Shown one piece after another: positions 45,065-55,799 of a DNA stretch of 64,000 bases (its first letter is position 1; the number at the start of each line of letters is the position of its first letter). A model generated the notes under the pieces. That model saw only the letters and a program-made list of their open reading frames with translations. It did no database searches and had not been told where the DNA came from. Source of the DNA: Pohlia nutans (Eukaryota > Streptophyta > Bryopsida > Bryales > Mniaceae); assembly GCA_022496805.1 (NCBI GenBank), contig CM040100.1, positions 25,077,009-25,141,008 of the forward strand, given 5' to 3'. Made by a program: the position numbers and the translations under genes.

Positions 45065-45537
45065 TGTTCAAATAATTAGTTTATCCGATTAGAAGATAAG
45101 AATTGAGGTCTCAATAACTACCCATGCTCCACCCATTTCGAGACAAATGAAATATATACTCTTGAATCCTCCCGTTTCCACCCATTTCGGTGGAGCTTCC
45201 TCCTTTTAAGGACCGGCCACCCACTACCCCCATACATGGAAGGAGGCCCTTATAGTCCTCGTACCGTTTGTCTACATTCTAAGAATATGTACAGACTAAC
45301 TAGACTAGTATTTTGGTGTTCTAACTAACTTGAAATCATAGACTCTTGGTCTATCACTTCCCTCATAAGTAGCTTAATTACCACATGAAAAACTTAATTC
45401 CAACAAAATGTATATTTTCACTACGTGCTAAAATCAATGTCAACTACACTTTTAGAAATGGATGCAAGTACAATTTTCAACTAAATCCATATTGCATGTA
45501 CATTCTTTTTTACTTTACATGATTCAATTTCATTTAT

Positions 45538-46375
45538 CATTAACCCTTTAACGCGCCAACATCTATATTCTAGATGTTGGATGCTTTCTAATGCGCCCCA
45601 TTACCGTTAACTTTGCAATGGTGTTTTTTATCCATCCAATTTTCTATGGGTTCTTAAGTCAGTTGACTACCAAATTTCTATTGGTTCTTAAGTCATATGT
45701 ACAATATGGATCTTCAAAATAAGATAATGTGATTTTTTAAAATTAACAAAAGTAGTTTATGTCAAGTTTCATTCTTAGTTCCAAAAAGCGAGATATTAAA
45801 GATGATTTTTTAAAATAAGTGGAATCAAATAATGGAAATTATAGCATTGGGTGATTGCAAGCTACGGTCTACCAAGTGGTGAGTGCACCTTGTGCAGCTA
45901 AAGGCCGTGCAGCTCGTTAGGTGCATAGTAGTGCGCACCTCTCAACTTTCAATGAGATCAAAAATTTCACCATCCCAAATAGGGTTTATGCTAATACTTT
46001 CACTTTAGCAATTGTTAAGTTAATTTCAAGACTTTGGGCATTACTCAATAGCCTTTTCTGTTTTTTACCAAACAAGGGTAATTAGAGCCTTTTTTACATA
46101 ACATCCTTAGCTAGGTTTTATGAAAAATGCACCATTATTTCATTTCCAGAAAAATTGAAATTTTGCAAAATTTATTATGGTAGACATCGTAACTTTGGAA
46201 TTATAGAAACAATGCAATTTGTTTCGTCACAAAATTCCATTCCAATATTTATTAATGATTTTCCAAAGATTGGGTAAATGCCCAAAAGTGTAGACCGCGA
46301 CAAAAAGTTTGGGTGACCGTAGCTTGCAACGACCCCATTTCATAGTGCATATCAATCCAAATTCATCACAAGAAT
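45538..46375. mobile_element. Partial TTAA-type MITE (CCCTTTAACGCGCC end)
   Basis: TTAA followed by CCCTTTAACGCGCC at 45542 starts a block resembling 57762-58301 (shared AAATAAGATAATGTGA, GAATCAAATAATGGAAA and TAGTGCAT words). A nested MITE splits it at 45849. The right end was not found. Confidence 0.6.
45849..46336. mobile_element. 488-bp MITE with GGGTGATTGCAAGCTACGGT ends
   Basis: The left end GGGTGATTGCAAGCTACGGT and the right end, on the other strand, GGGGTCGTTGCAAGCTACGG, each continuing GTC or TC, are flanked by ATT (45846-45848 and 46337-46339). It interrupts the TTAA-type MITE. The family is unknown; a three-base duplication fits Harbinger-like transposition. Confidence 0.75.
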
Positions 46376-48105
46376 TGTAGATGTGAGATTTATCGTAGCC
46401 GTCTATCACAATGAAGGGCTCAAATTGCACGAGCACTTGCTCGAACTCGAGAGGGGTCAGTCGCTAGGTACGCCGCCATCTTTTCCATCATTTGCACATA
46501 TCAAATCACTTCCATGTCAACTTCAGTCAACCTCGAAGCCACCAGAATCCACCACTGAGGTGCGGCCACGTGGAGGCCATCAAGTCACCTTTTCGTCTAT
46601 AATTTTCCAAATTAAACGTATTAATCAATTACGGTATTACATGTGTATTTACTATTAACGGATTTACTATTAACTTATTTACTACAAACCATGGTAAATT
46701 AACCTAGTAAAAACTTAACCAAAAACTAATTTTTCTATAATTATTTAGTAAGTTCGACAAATTGAATTATTTTACTTATTACAAAATTAACGAATGGCTC
46801 GGTGATAGGTGACGGTCTACACCGCTATCAATCTCGATAATAAGTTTGCTTCCCACTAGTTTGTACCGTCACCGTGTACACCGAGTCATGGTACTTTAAA
46901 ATATTTTCTACACATTTTAAAATTCAAATATCGCTCTCAAGTTTCTGATTCAAGTAGCAAGTGTTGCCAATTATTGAGAGTTTCTCTCACTCAATTTATA
47001 ATTCTTCATTATAATTTATTTATTTCTAAGAGATGTTTTGATGCTATACATGAATGATGAGTATCTGTCATGATAATTATACATGAGTGATGAGTTTCAT
47101 GAATCATGACATAAATTATGGATGATGATTGCACAATTATCTATGAATCTAGGGCAATAATTGAGTCCACAAGTTGCAAATAGCTTGGACCATTGAGTGA
47201 TGTTGTTGCTTTTAAGCAAACTTGTCACCATAGCTTAAATTTGCCATGCAAAAATTGAAAACACAACTTTCTTGTAAGTTGACTGCAAATATAATGAACA
47301 TTCTAGAATCATTCACTAATGAAGTCTTTCATGTCATGGAGTACTGAATTGTCATGAATCATTCATAATTATGAGTATTATATTTGATTAATAATCATTG
47401 TTTTCTAATTTGAATCATGCATGATTTATCTTTTTGGAATAATCCTATTACAAAATACCCTTTTTGGAATAACCCTGTTTTTGGAATAATCCTATTACAG
47501 AATTCACAAACTCCAGAAATCAGCAAATGGTGGATATAGAAGGATTTTGGCCAACGGAGGATCCTCCGATAGATCACCGCATACTTGCAGCTTGACTATA
47601 GACTGAATTCGACTACCGTGTAAATTCATGAAGGCCAAAGGATTCTCCTAGAGGGCAACGTCTGCGAAAAGACAAGCACCATATAGCAAAAAGTCTCAAC
47701 AGTGATACTAACAGTGTCTTTCATGAATAGGGAAGGAAAGAATAGCTTCGAAGTACAATGTGAAATGCTAACTTGTAATCAGCTGAGTTCTATTAATTGT
47801 GGAATATTAATTATTGTGGAATTCATACATATTAATTGTAGAATATTCACTCCATTTATGTTCATTAAAGCAAATATTCCATTTATTAATTAAATATTAT
47901 GGAATTAATTAAAGCGAATATTCCATGATTTATAATTGTGAAATAATATCCCATTTATAATTGTGAAATAATCTTAGCAGCGAATTCATGTTGTAGCACT
48001 TGTAATCTTCTAAGTTCTATTTGTGCTCCTAAATTCATACATATTAATTGTGTCATATTCCATTTATGTTAGTTCTTAGATTAATTTTCAAAGATCCTAC
48101 CTTAT
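46376..48105. other. AT-rich stretch without recognised genes
   Basis: Holds short local repeats such as TTTTTGGAATAA(T/C)CCT (three times near 47440-47490) and ATGATGAGT words near 47050-47120. No supported gene, no cluster D palindrome. Confidence 0.4.
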
Positions 48106-48111
48106 CCTAAA

Positions 48112-48193
48112 CCCTAAACCCTAAACCCTAAACCCTGAACCCTGAACCCTAAACCCTAAGCCCTAAACCCTGAACCCTAAACCCTAAACCTCA
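48112..48193. repeat. Interstitial telomere-like CCCTAAA tract
   Basis: About eleven CCCTAAA units, some changed to CCCTGAA or CCCTAAG, in one orientation. It lies just upstream of a TTAA-flanked MITE within the central region of cluster D. Confidence 0.9.
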
Positions 48194-48229
48194 GAAAATT
48201 AAGTACTCTCATACACAATCAAGTATTAA

Positions 48230-48798
48230 CCCCTAAACGTCCTCGCCCTTGTCCAGTTTGGGCAGTTTTGAAAAGATGAATTATAAAATGCAACTCAGAT
48301 GAATATTTTGAACTTGATATATGAATAAAAGTTGTACACTATGAATTTTAGATTCTATCCATATGGTTAGATCTACGATTGCTTTCACCAATATTTTTCT
48401 ATAAATTCTGAAATATAAAATTCAAAATTATTTTGTAATTTGATTAGGAATATGATATTGACAATCTGTGGATGAAATTTGTTGTGGTGGGTTAAATTGT
48501 AATACTCTAAGTGTAGTGATTTTTGGAGATTGTTTGGTTGCTTAATTTTATGAGCTTTCCTTTTCAAGAGCACTTTTAGACTAAAATCTTCAAATTTTTT
48601 GGTGAAACAGTACAACTTAAACTGAGGCATGAAGTTCCACAAATCATCCCATTTCTAATCGGATCAAACATTCACAAAACTAACTTCCCATAATAAAATT
48701 CAGTAAAAAAAATTTATTGCAAAAAGTGCAGGATGGATGTGAAATCGAAGTTTGATTCTGTACATCATGCAAAATATGCATGGTTGGGCAGTTAAGGG
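48230..48798. mobile_element. TTAA-flanked MITE (CCCCTAAACG end), copy 1
   Basis: It is flanked by TTAA (48226-48229 and 48799-48802), with ends CCCCTAAACGTCC and, inverted, CCCTTAACTGCCC. Nearly its whole length matches 57081-57649, for example TATTTTGAACTTGATATATG and TATCCATATGGTTAGATCTA. Non-coding. Confidence 0.8.
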
Positions 48799-49083
48799 TT
48801 AAAAAAGGCCTCCAATGGATTTTACACATTGTCCCTCGGGCCCTTGCCAGGGAATTTCCCTCCGTTTCTGAATTACTCTTGGGAAGGAGACTACTTCCTA
48901 GGTGCAATGACTATGAGGAATTGAAATATGAGCCATGGTACTTGTACTTGTACATGACACTCATGAACTAAGCCGAAGTGCGGTTGAGGGTGACTCCCAT
49001 GTTTTGTAAATATGCTTATTAAATTTATCTCCCAATGTCCTAGCTATAAGAGACGGCTCCGTCCTTTTTTTAAAAGCGGAAAA

Positions 49084-49367
49084 GAATATAAAAAACACAC
49101 TCTCTCCCGCTAAATCTCTCATCACTTCATCAAAACTTCAGCTTGTCTTCTTGTTTTACTTCACTTTCAGACTCAAGTTTGCAGTTTCAAGTTTCATTCC
49201 GTTTCAAGTTTCATTCCGTCGCAATTGCTGCTGGTGTTGCTGTTGGTGGAGTTGCAGCTGTTGCTGCTGTAAGTTGCTCCAGTTGCAGCTGCTACTGCTG
49301 CTGTTGATGCTGTTCCTGCTGTTGCTGCTGAGTTTGGAAGCGACACCCCACATTCTGATATATCGAG
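49084..49367 (+). promoter_or_regulatory. TATA box and 5' exon of the cluster D DUF7869-like gene
   Basis: GAATATAAAAAAC at 49084-49095 is followed by a CT-rich leader, a GCTGTTGCT-rich stretch and a strong donor (TATCGAG|GTAAGAGTC, GT at 49368-49369). The intron runs through the palindrome array to the ATG at 50550. The layout equals that of cluster B at 23186-23399. The Leu/Cys-rich frames over the GCT repeat are not supported as protein. Confidence 0.55.
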
Positions 49368-49865
49368 GTAAGAGTCACTTCATGAATCACATTACCTCAG
49401 TTACATATTCTTTACTTAGTGAAATCTAATTTGTTTCAGCCGCACCGCTGAAGAAATGTGATAACTGTTTAAGTTAGCATGTATCGGGCAAATCATGAGT
49501 CAAATTGTCAAAAATGGTTTCATGCAGTTTAAGTATGGGAGAAATTTATGCAGCACTAGTATAGCAAAAATTTACTCAGCTCCAGTATTAATAGCAGAAT
49601 TGTCATCGTTGAGCGCAAGTAAAACTCCAATACTATTCAAATTATTGTAGGCCTTTACATCCAACAGCTTGGAATATTATGATAGGACTCGCGGAATCTT
49701 AATACATCTTCCACTATTTAGAGATATTAGTAGTCTCTAAACCATTCAATCAACAGTGAATTGTGTCTTTCCTCCAAGCGGCTGTATAAATCATCAGTTT
49801 GCAATGTCAAAATTATAGAGATGTGATGACGTGGACATGTACGGATACCATCCCGAGTTTATATC

Positions 49866-50535
49866 ATCGGGGGATCACCCGATGATAACTCTCAGACTAG
49901 GAATGCATGTAGTTTTGATACATCGGGCGATCCCCCGATGCACAAAGTTGAGGTGGTATTGATCTCGTACTAAGACATCGGGCGACCGCCCCATACAATA
50001 TGTGGAGGAAGTGTAGCACGACCAACCTAAACATCGGGCGACCCCCCGATGCAAGTCAGACGTAAAGCTTGCAGATTAGCATCGGGAGATCCCCCCATGC
50101 ACGAATCAATTTATTGAGGCCGCTGCAGCATCAGGCGATCCCCCGATCCACCTCAGGACGTCAGGCTGGAGACCAGCATCGGGCGATCCTCCCATACACC
50201 ACAGAACTACGTGTTCAAGACATGCATCGGGCGATCCCCCCATGCACCTGAGCTCTGCTGGTTGCCGACCACCATCGGGCGATCCCCCGATCCTACTCAG
50301 AACTACAGTTTGCATATCTGCATCGGGCGATCCCCCCATCTACCTTTGGCCTCCGGGTTACAGACCAGCATCGGGCGATCCCCTAATACTCCTCAGCGCC
50401 GTAGGTTACATAGCACCATCGGGAGATCCCCCCATCCTGCATAGGACTACTTGTTGCATACAAGCATCGGGCGAACCCCCGATCTCCATTGGGGGTAAGG
50501 GCTGCAGAACACCATCGGGTGATCCCCTGATACCT
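49866..50535. repeat. Phased cluster D palindrome array, about 48-bp period
   Basis: Fourteen ATCGGGCGATCCCCCGAT-type sites lie at about 49866, 49922, 49978, 50031, 50082, 50129, 50177, 50225, 50273, 50321, 50370, 50417, 50464 and 50511. From 50082 on, spacing is 47-49 bp. Spacers of about 30 bp are diverged but share a pattern (CACCTCAG, then ACT, then GGTTGCAGACCAG). This indicates an old 48-bp tandem repeat whose palindrome is better conserved than the spacer. It sits in the first intron just upstream of the ATG. Confidence 0.9.
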
Positions 50536-50549
50536 TCTGACGCCGGGGC

Positions 50550-53500
50550 ATGGCCTCTGGGAGCGGCTCGAATTCTGACTCGACCTATGCGAGGTCTGCA
50601 CCCGGAATTCAGCTCCGCAATGGGATGGACGTCACACTCCTATATCCCGATATCGGTGAGGTCGGATCCGGTTTTATCCTTGAAGCTCGACCAGCTGGGA
50701 TCTGGCTTGGAGTGTGTTATCCGGACGATATTCAGGAATATGTTCTGCTACGGCCATCTGAGTTTTTTCCAGAGTTCGAGACTCTTCCATTACATCCTCG
50801 CCATCTTGGCATCAGTGTGATTGGCCAAGCCTTAGATAAGACTGTTCTCTGGAAAGTTGTCGATTTGATCATACCATCGGGCGATCCCCCGATCGATGAG
50901 GATGTCGCCAACGCGGATTATCCCTTCCTTGCAAGATCGCAGTGGGTGGGGCATGAAATCCTGAAGAAGGTGGAGATTGGATGGGTTGTGGCGTCGGGAA
51001 GAATCAATTGCTGCTTGCCAACGGATCATTTCCAGGACAGTACTTTGGGCGATGGGTTTGTTGGGGTCACTGTCCTTCAAGTAATGGACGGTGACGTAAT
51101 GACAATCATGACGCATCAGAAGTGGCCAATTTCAGAATGCTCTTTTGCTTTCGGTGGTCGCGGTCTCAATGCCACTCTTCTTCACCTTGCTTCACTTCCT
51201 GAAGTTGACGACCCTGACGCATATCTCGGAGGAATTCAGAAAGCTCCGTATCGATTTCTCAATAGAAAGCGATGTGAAGATCCAAAGGTATCCCTGTATA
51301 CCAAGAAGACGGAAGACGCTGAGATTCGATTGGTCAGCGCTGAGAAGTGCTGCAGTTTTCGATGCTGCCAGGTATTCCCTTGGGCTGATACTCGCTCTGT
51401 CAGACAGTTGTTCTATCTGAAGAGTTATGAGGATAGTCGTGAGTATGCCATCGCGGCTGGTGGACAGATGCACGCAAAGGAGGGGGTGAGAATTAAGTAT
51501 CTTACACTCATGGGAAGTGAGGTTTGCGCAACGGCTTGGTATAAAATTCATGGTATTGCAAAGTCCACATTCCATTCGTACATGGAGAAGTACAATGAAG
51601 GTGTACTTTCTGGTCAGCATGGAAATAAAGGCTGCAAGCGTCCCCGGATTGGGACAGTTCAGGCCATGGGCACAATTGCGGCGATCGTCGCTGAGAACGC
51701 TGATCAAATGCCTAACCAGATGCGTGGAACAGGAAAGCACGGCCAAATGGATACTTTGAAGTATCTTCCGTCTGGAAACAATTGGACTCAAGTCCACGCT
51801 GATGTAAATGAGGTACGTTCCATGAGCTTTTTACTATTGGTATCGGGGGATCCCCCGATGCTTCCATGGAATTGTGTCCGTGATTACGATAATTTCCATT
51901 CATTTGTTTTGTAAGCTAATTTATACACTATTGTCACTCACAGACAAACGTGTCTTACGGCCTTCCGCCGGTCAGTCAGTCTGCAATTAGCCGGATCAAG
52001 AAAGGCATGTTCAACAACGTTGCTATCAAACCTGTTGGAAGCAGTTTTGCCAAATGTACTGAGTGCGACATACTTCAGCAGTTTCTTCTAAGGTGTTCCA
52101 AGGGCAGCCCCGAATATGTTTCATTTCTGAAACAACGAACCTCGCATTTGAATCATCAGGCATCATGCCGTCGACTCTACGCTACTTGGCGAGAAGAATC
52201 GAAGCGAAATCCGCAGGAATTTCTTTGCGTAATTCACGACAAAATGGATACAGCCAAGACAGCTCTTCCAAGGATGCGGACTACAACAAAGGCAACCTCC
52301 GGCTTGGGCCAGCTTCCTATGAACGTTACTGGAATGGTTGCTCATGGCCACTGCGACGGCGCGTACGCGCATTACTCACCCGATTGCTGGCCGTGCGATT
52401 CCAATGCCACCATCTCTTCTCTTGCCAGATTATTCAGGTAGCTTTTAGAGCCACCTCTCCGAGAATCACGGGCGCTTTTTCCCCATCCCCCAGCTAATGC
52501 TCTATTTGAAGCATTGTTACGCGGAAAGTCCATGTGCATCGATGCTTTGACGGTGATGGATCCAAACAAATGTACTGGCCGATCCCGGCTTCCTCCGAAC
52601 TTGTATCTTCAGTTAGATAATTCCGCGAAGGACAACAAGAACCAGTTCCTGATGACCTTTCTATCATTGCTCACGGCAAAGGGGGTGTTCAAGGAAATCC
52701 ACGCGGGGTTCTATTTGGTGGGACATACCCATGAAGATATTGATGCGTATTTCAGCCATCTCTCGAAGGCACTCAAAAACAAAAATACTTTTGTGCTAGC
52801 GGACCTCATGAAGGCATTCATGCAGTCCCAGGAATTGTCATTCATGCCAGAGTTTGTGCAGGAGATTGCAGATTTCAAGTCCTATATCAAGGGCTTCCAA
52901 TGCGATGGGGCAACTCGATTAATTGGCCTTGGCGACATGCACCTCTTCAAATTCTATGTTGACTCTGACGGCTGGCCGGTCATGAGATGGAAGAAATCTA
53001 CAGTGGATACCGAGTGGCAACCGCAGAACAAGCCAGCAATTCGACTTTGGAAAGAGGATGACAACGGGCGCCCGTTACTACCGTATGGTCCGTTAAACCC
53101 AGTCCCTTTCAAGCACATGTGGGGCAGCGAAGTTCCATCAGCAACGAGGAATCAGGAGAAGGCAAGAGAGTCTGCAGCAAAGGCGACAGAGGCGGACTTT
53201 CATGATGCACGGAATCCGCAAGTACATTGAGTACTGGGAGAGTGGTCGGAGAAGGTGCTCGACGTTTGCTGCTGCATTCGAACCTTATGTGCAATACTGG
53301 TCTCGAGTCCTCGATGAGCTGCAGAAGCCTCTCCCGCCAACACCGTCGCGCCTTGTGGAGGGCTTTTGGCCCCTACACGATTGGAGAGGGCCATCGTTGA
53401 CCATCCCACGCTTGACTCTGTTACCATTCGACGAGACTCCTGAGGACGAAGAACCTCAGGCGTACTGCGGGCCAGCAAACGAACGGCCCGAAGAACGATT

Positions 53501-53870
53501 TAATCCCTGGCGCCAGATCGCCCTTCTCTGGTGGGTCATTCTCAGACCTGAAAACCCAGTAGTGTGTCCTGTGTAGATGGGAAGGGCTGTGTCTTCAGTG
53601 TGTAGGGATGAAGGGGACGATAAATATGGAAAGTTCCTTATCCAGTACTGGGAGCCCCAGAACGCAGCACGAGATATGGCTAAAAAGTATGAGAATTGCT
53701 GGTCAGCTAAGTGGGTTGTGGAGGACCGCCGTCCCGAATGAATCGACGTTGCTACTGTATTGTACGCGTCTTATTCTAGGATCGCTAATCCAAAGTCACG
53801 TACCATACCCAAGAGGGATAAAGCTCGTGCGTTAGACAACTTGACGAGAGCGAACATTGCAGATCCCTGA
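50550..53870 (+). pseudogene. DUF7869-like putative transposase, cluster D copy, with several stops
   Basis: Exon 50550-51813 (donor AATGAG|GTACGT) starts MASGSGSNSDST in reasonable context and includes a Tudor-like N-terminal region and a Cys region (CCSFRCCQVFPW). After an intron with one palindrome, exon 2 starts near 51943 (acceptor ACTCACAG). It carries VIHDKMDTAK, GMVAHGHCDGAYAHY, QLDNSAKDNKNQF (52610) and LVGHTHEDIDAYF (52720). In-frame TAG at 52439 aligns with Asp in B. Near 53205 the frame shifts to one encoding YIEYWESGRRR and VQYWSRV. TAG at 53574-53576 replaces the Trp of VWIARA, and TGA at 53739 replaces another Trp. The gene was once over 1000 residues and is now broken. A palindrome at about 50875 lies in exon 1 and reads SGDPPI. 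Confidence 0.7.
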
Positions 53871-53907
53871 TTGGGATTTCCGTGACAGTGCAACTGGGTG
53901 GTGCATC

Positions 53908-53926
53908 ATCGGGGGATCCCCCGATG
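53908..53926. repeat. Perfect cluster D palindrome just after the DUF7869-like gene
   Basis: ATCGGGGGATCCCCCGAT, within 60 bp of the last stop of the reading frame. It is isolated. Confidence 0.85.
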
Positions 53927-54285
53927 AGCACTATGTCATATTTCTGACGACCTACTACCGTCATTCACGCCGAGCTATCGTGGACTGGGGTTCACTTCTC
54001 AGGGTTTAGTGTGGATTTATTTTCTGTTTTCCTTTTTGGCATTTTAGGGTTTTCTGTAGTACAGTACTTTTGCACCCAACCGTATTACATATTGTGGGGA
54101 ATATAATTATATCCCAACTATGAATCCATGCGATTTTATATTATTGAACTTAATGTTCTTTACCTCGTTGGATGGGATGTTCATTTTTCTTTGCTGTTAG
54201 ATGTTTTGTGCAATAGGGTTGTGGCAGGTTTAGGGTTTTGGGCCTAAAGCCACCACAGTGTAATGTTGTCCACTGAGTTCTCCAC

Positions 54286-54591
54286 ATGGCATCCAGCAGA
54301 CGACGTAGTACATGCATCACCGGCGTGCTTCTCTGTTTAAATTCGCATTATGTCGTCGTGTTCATTACTTGTATGCACTCACTTGATGATTTTACTTTAG
54401 CGGCCAGGTTTCTTGAGATTCTAATTCTGTTGTGCATTGCTTTGCTTGCGCGGGATCAAATTCTCAGGTTGCACGTGCTTAGAGTTGTCTACTGGGTGCT
54501 TCTCATTGTGGTTCACTTACTACTAGACTATTGTGCTGTGTTGCGAACGAGGGCAGGTCCACAATATATCAGGGATTTGGCGCTTCTCTGA
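54286..54591 (+). CDS. Doubtful hydrophobic ORF
   Basis: A 101-codon frame with ATG in fair context (CCACATGGCATCC) has two or three hydrophobic stretches (VVVFITCMHSL, LEILILLCIALLA, VYWVLLIVVHLLL), which could be membrane segments. No homologue or exon structure supports it, and it lies in AT-rich sequence downstream of the pseudogene. It may be noncoding. Confidence 0.2.
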   Translation: MASSRRRSTCITGVLLCLNSHYVVVFITCMHSLDDFTLAARFLEILILLCIALLARDQILRLHVLRVVYWVLLIVVHLLLDYCAVLRTRAGPQYIRDLALL

Positions 54592-55071
54592 GTTTGTATC
54601 TGTACTTTAGGAATCCTGCTGTTACTGTCCACTAATATTAACCTTGTCTATTAGCCAGTCTTACCATCATCAAGGATAGTCTATTTCTTTTTTTATTTAC
54701 TCTCACTTGTGAATATGTAGTACTGAGATTTCATATGTATAATTGTCTAGCATGAGTTTTGGGAATTAGATCTGCAATTGAATACAATTGGGGACAATTA
54801 TTAGCCGTCATTGTGATTGCATGCAATTGAGAGGGCTACGTACATAGCCTATTGTAGGGTAATCTACGTACTTTGTGTAGAATGGCGGCTCACATGAGAG
54901 TGCAATTCATTTGAAGTGTGAGCTCCCCTCTTCCTAGACTTTTATATCTGGATGTCTGAGTTTCTTCTCCTTCACCATTCACTGCATTCCCTTCCTCAGT
55001 CACCTCCCTTGCTTCTGTTGTTCAACATCTGGCCTCCTCCATATCTTTGCATCATCTGCGTAGCCATCTCC

Positions 55072-55539
55072 ATGGACTCTAGACTCCCTCCCCAAGCTGA
55101 GCCACCTCTCCCTCCTCATTCAGGGACTCGGGGTGCATTGACTGGATACCTGTGGTTTGTCTACAATTCTGATGCAGTTGGTCGTCTTCCTCCTCATCCA
55201 TTGTTGCAAGGGCTTGTTAGTGGCGAGCCCTGGCACTGGAACTACAACTATACTCTAGAGATGGCACGTCTGGAGGCTCATTCTGACATTGCATGGGATG
55301 ATGTTTCCGACCTTGTGAATCGTCCATCCTCAGATATGCTTCGGGCCATGTCTGTGATATACCAGGCTTGCGGGTGCGTGCTCCTTGATTTCTGCGACTG
55401 TTCTTCGACATCAGCGCCTGAGAGCACCATGAACGAAGTCATTGACATAACATCGGATACATCTGTCCACATCACGGAGCAGAACGATGAGGCAGGAGCT
55501 TTGGATACCGCATCGGTGGGGAGCAACCGCCAAACTTAG
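55072..55539 (+). CDS. Small cluster D protein with a possible SUMO-interacting motif
   Basis: A 155-codon frame starts MDSRLPPQAEPPLPP; I chose this ATG over the one at 54952 because its context (CTCCATGG) is better and the upstream part is leader-like. A TATA-like TTTTATATCTGG lies near 54938. The middle has WHWNYNYTLEMARLEAH and a Cys cluster (CGCVLLDFCDCS). Near the C terminus NEVIDITSDTS fits a SUMO-interacting motif (hydrophobic V-I-x-I with acidic and Ser/Thr neighbours). It is flanked by cluster D palindromes, so it may be an accessory gene of that element. Function unknown. Confidence 0.45.
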   Translation: MDSRLPPQAEPPLPPHSGTRGALTGYLWFVYNSDAVGRLPPHPLLQGLVSGEPWHWNYNYTLEMARLEAHSDIAWDDVSDLVNRPSSDMLRAMSVIYQACGCVLLDFCDCSSTSAPESTMNEVIDITSDTSVHITEQNDEAGALDTASVGSNRQT

Positions 55540-55799
55540 AATTCACATTGCCACCCTCAACCGGATTACTCGTCTGGCGTTTGATTTTGGGATACGACCG
55601 GCTGTTTTCGGGTTTGCGCGTAATAGAGTTTTGCCCTGCTCATACCAGTATTGCGAATTTTGAGGCACCAGGGTATTTTAATTTTGCTGTTGTGAAGTAT
55701 TGTATGATTTTTGGTTCCCAGCTTGGTGGCCTTTTGCTCACTGGTGAGGAGCATGTACATCTGTTTTATGAATATACTGTAATTATACTACTGCTGTGA

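Noticed and set aside
49151..49429. Leu/Cys-rich frame
   Set aside because: Produced by a GCTGTTGCT repeat in the 5' exon; no homologue and the frame crosses the splice donor.
49866..50535. CRISPR-like array of regularly spaced palindromes
   Set aside because: Eukaryotic context, spacers share a common pattern with each other, repeats vary, and no cas genes exist. It is a degenerate 48-bp tandem repeat.
50242..50820. Long frame encoding repeated SGDPPI blocks across the array
   Set aside because: It simply translates the palindromes in another frame upstream of the real start at 50550; frames in several phases and on both strands show the same.
52438..52492. A 55-bp intron (GTAGCT to CCCAG) removing the TAG at 52439
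   Set aside because: Too short for a usual plant intron, and the sequence within it aligns codon by codon with the B protein, so a nonsense change is the better reading.
24890..53870. Assignment of the clusters to KDZ (Kyakuja-Dileera-Zisupton) transposons
   Set aside because: The size and cargo are suggestive, but the characteristic KDZ transposase motifs are not seen in the DUF7869-like proteins.
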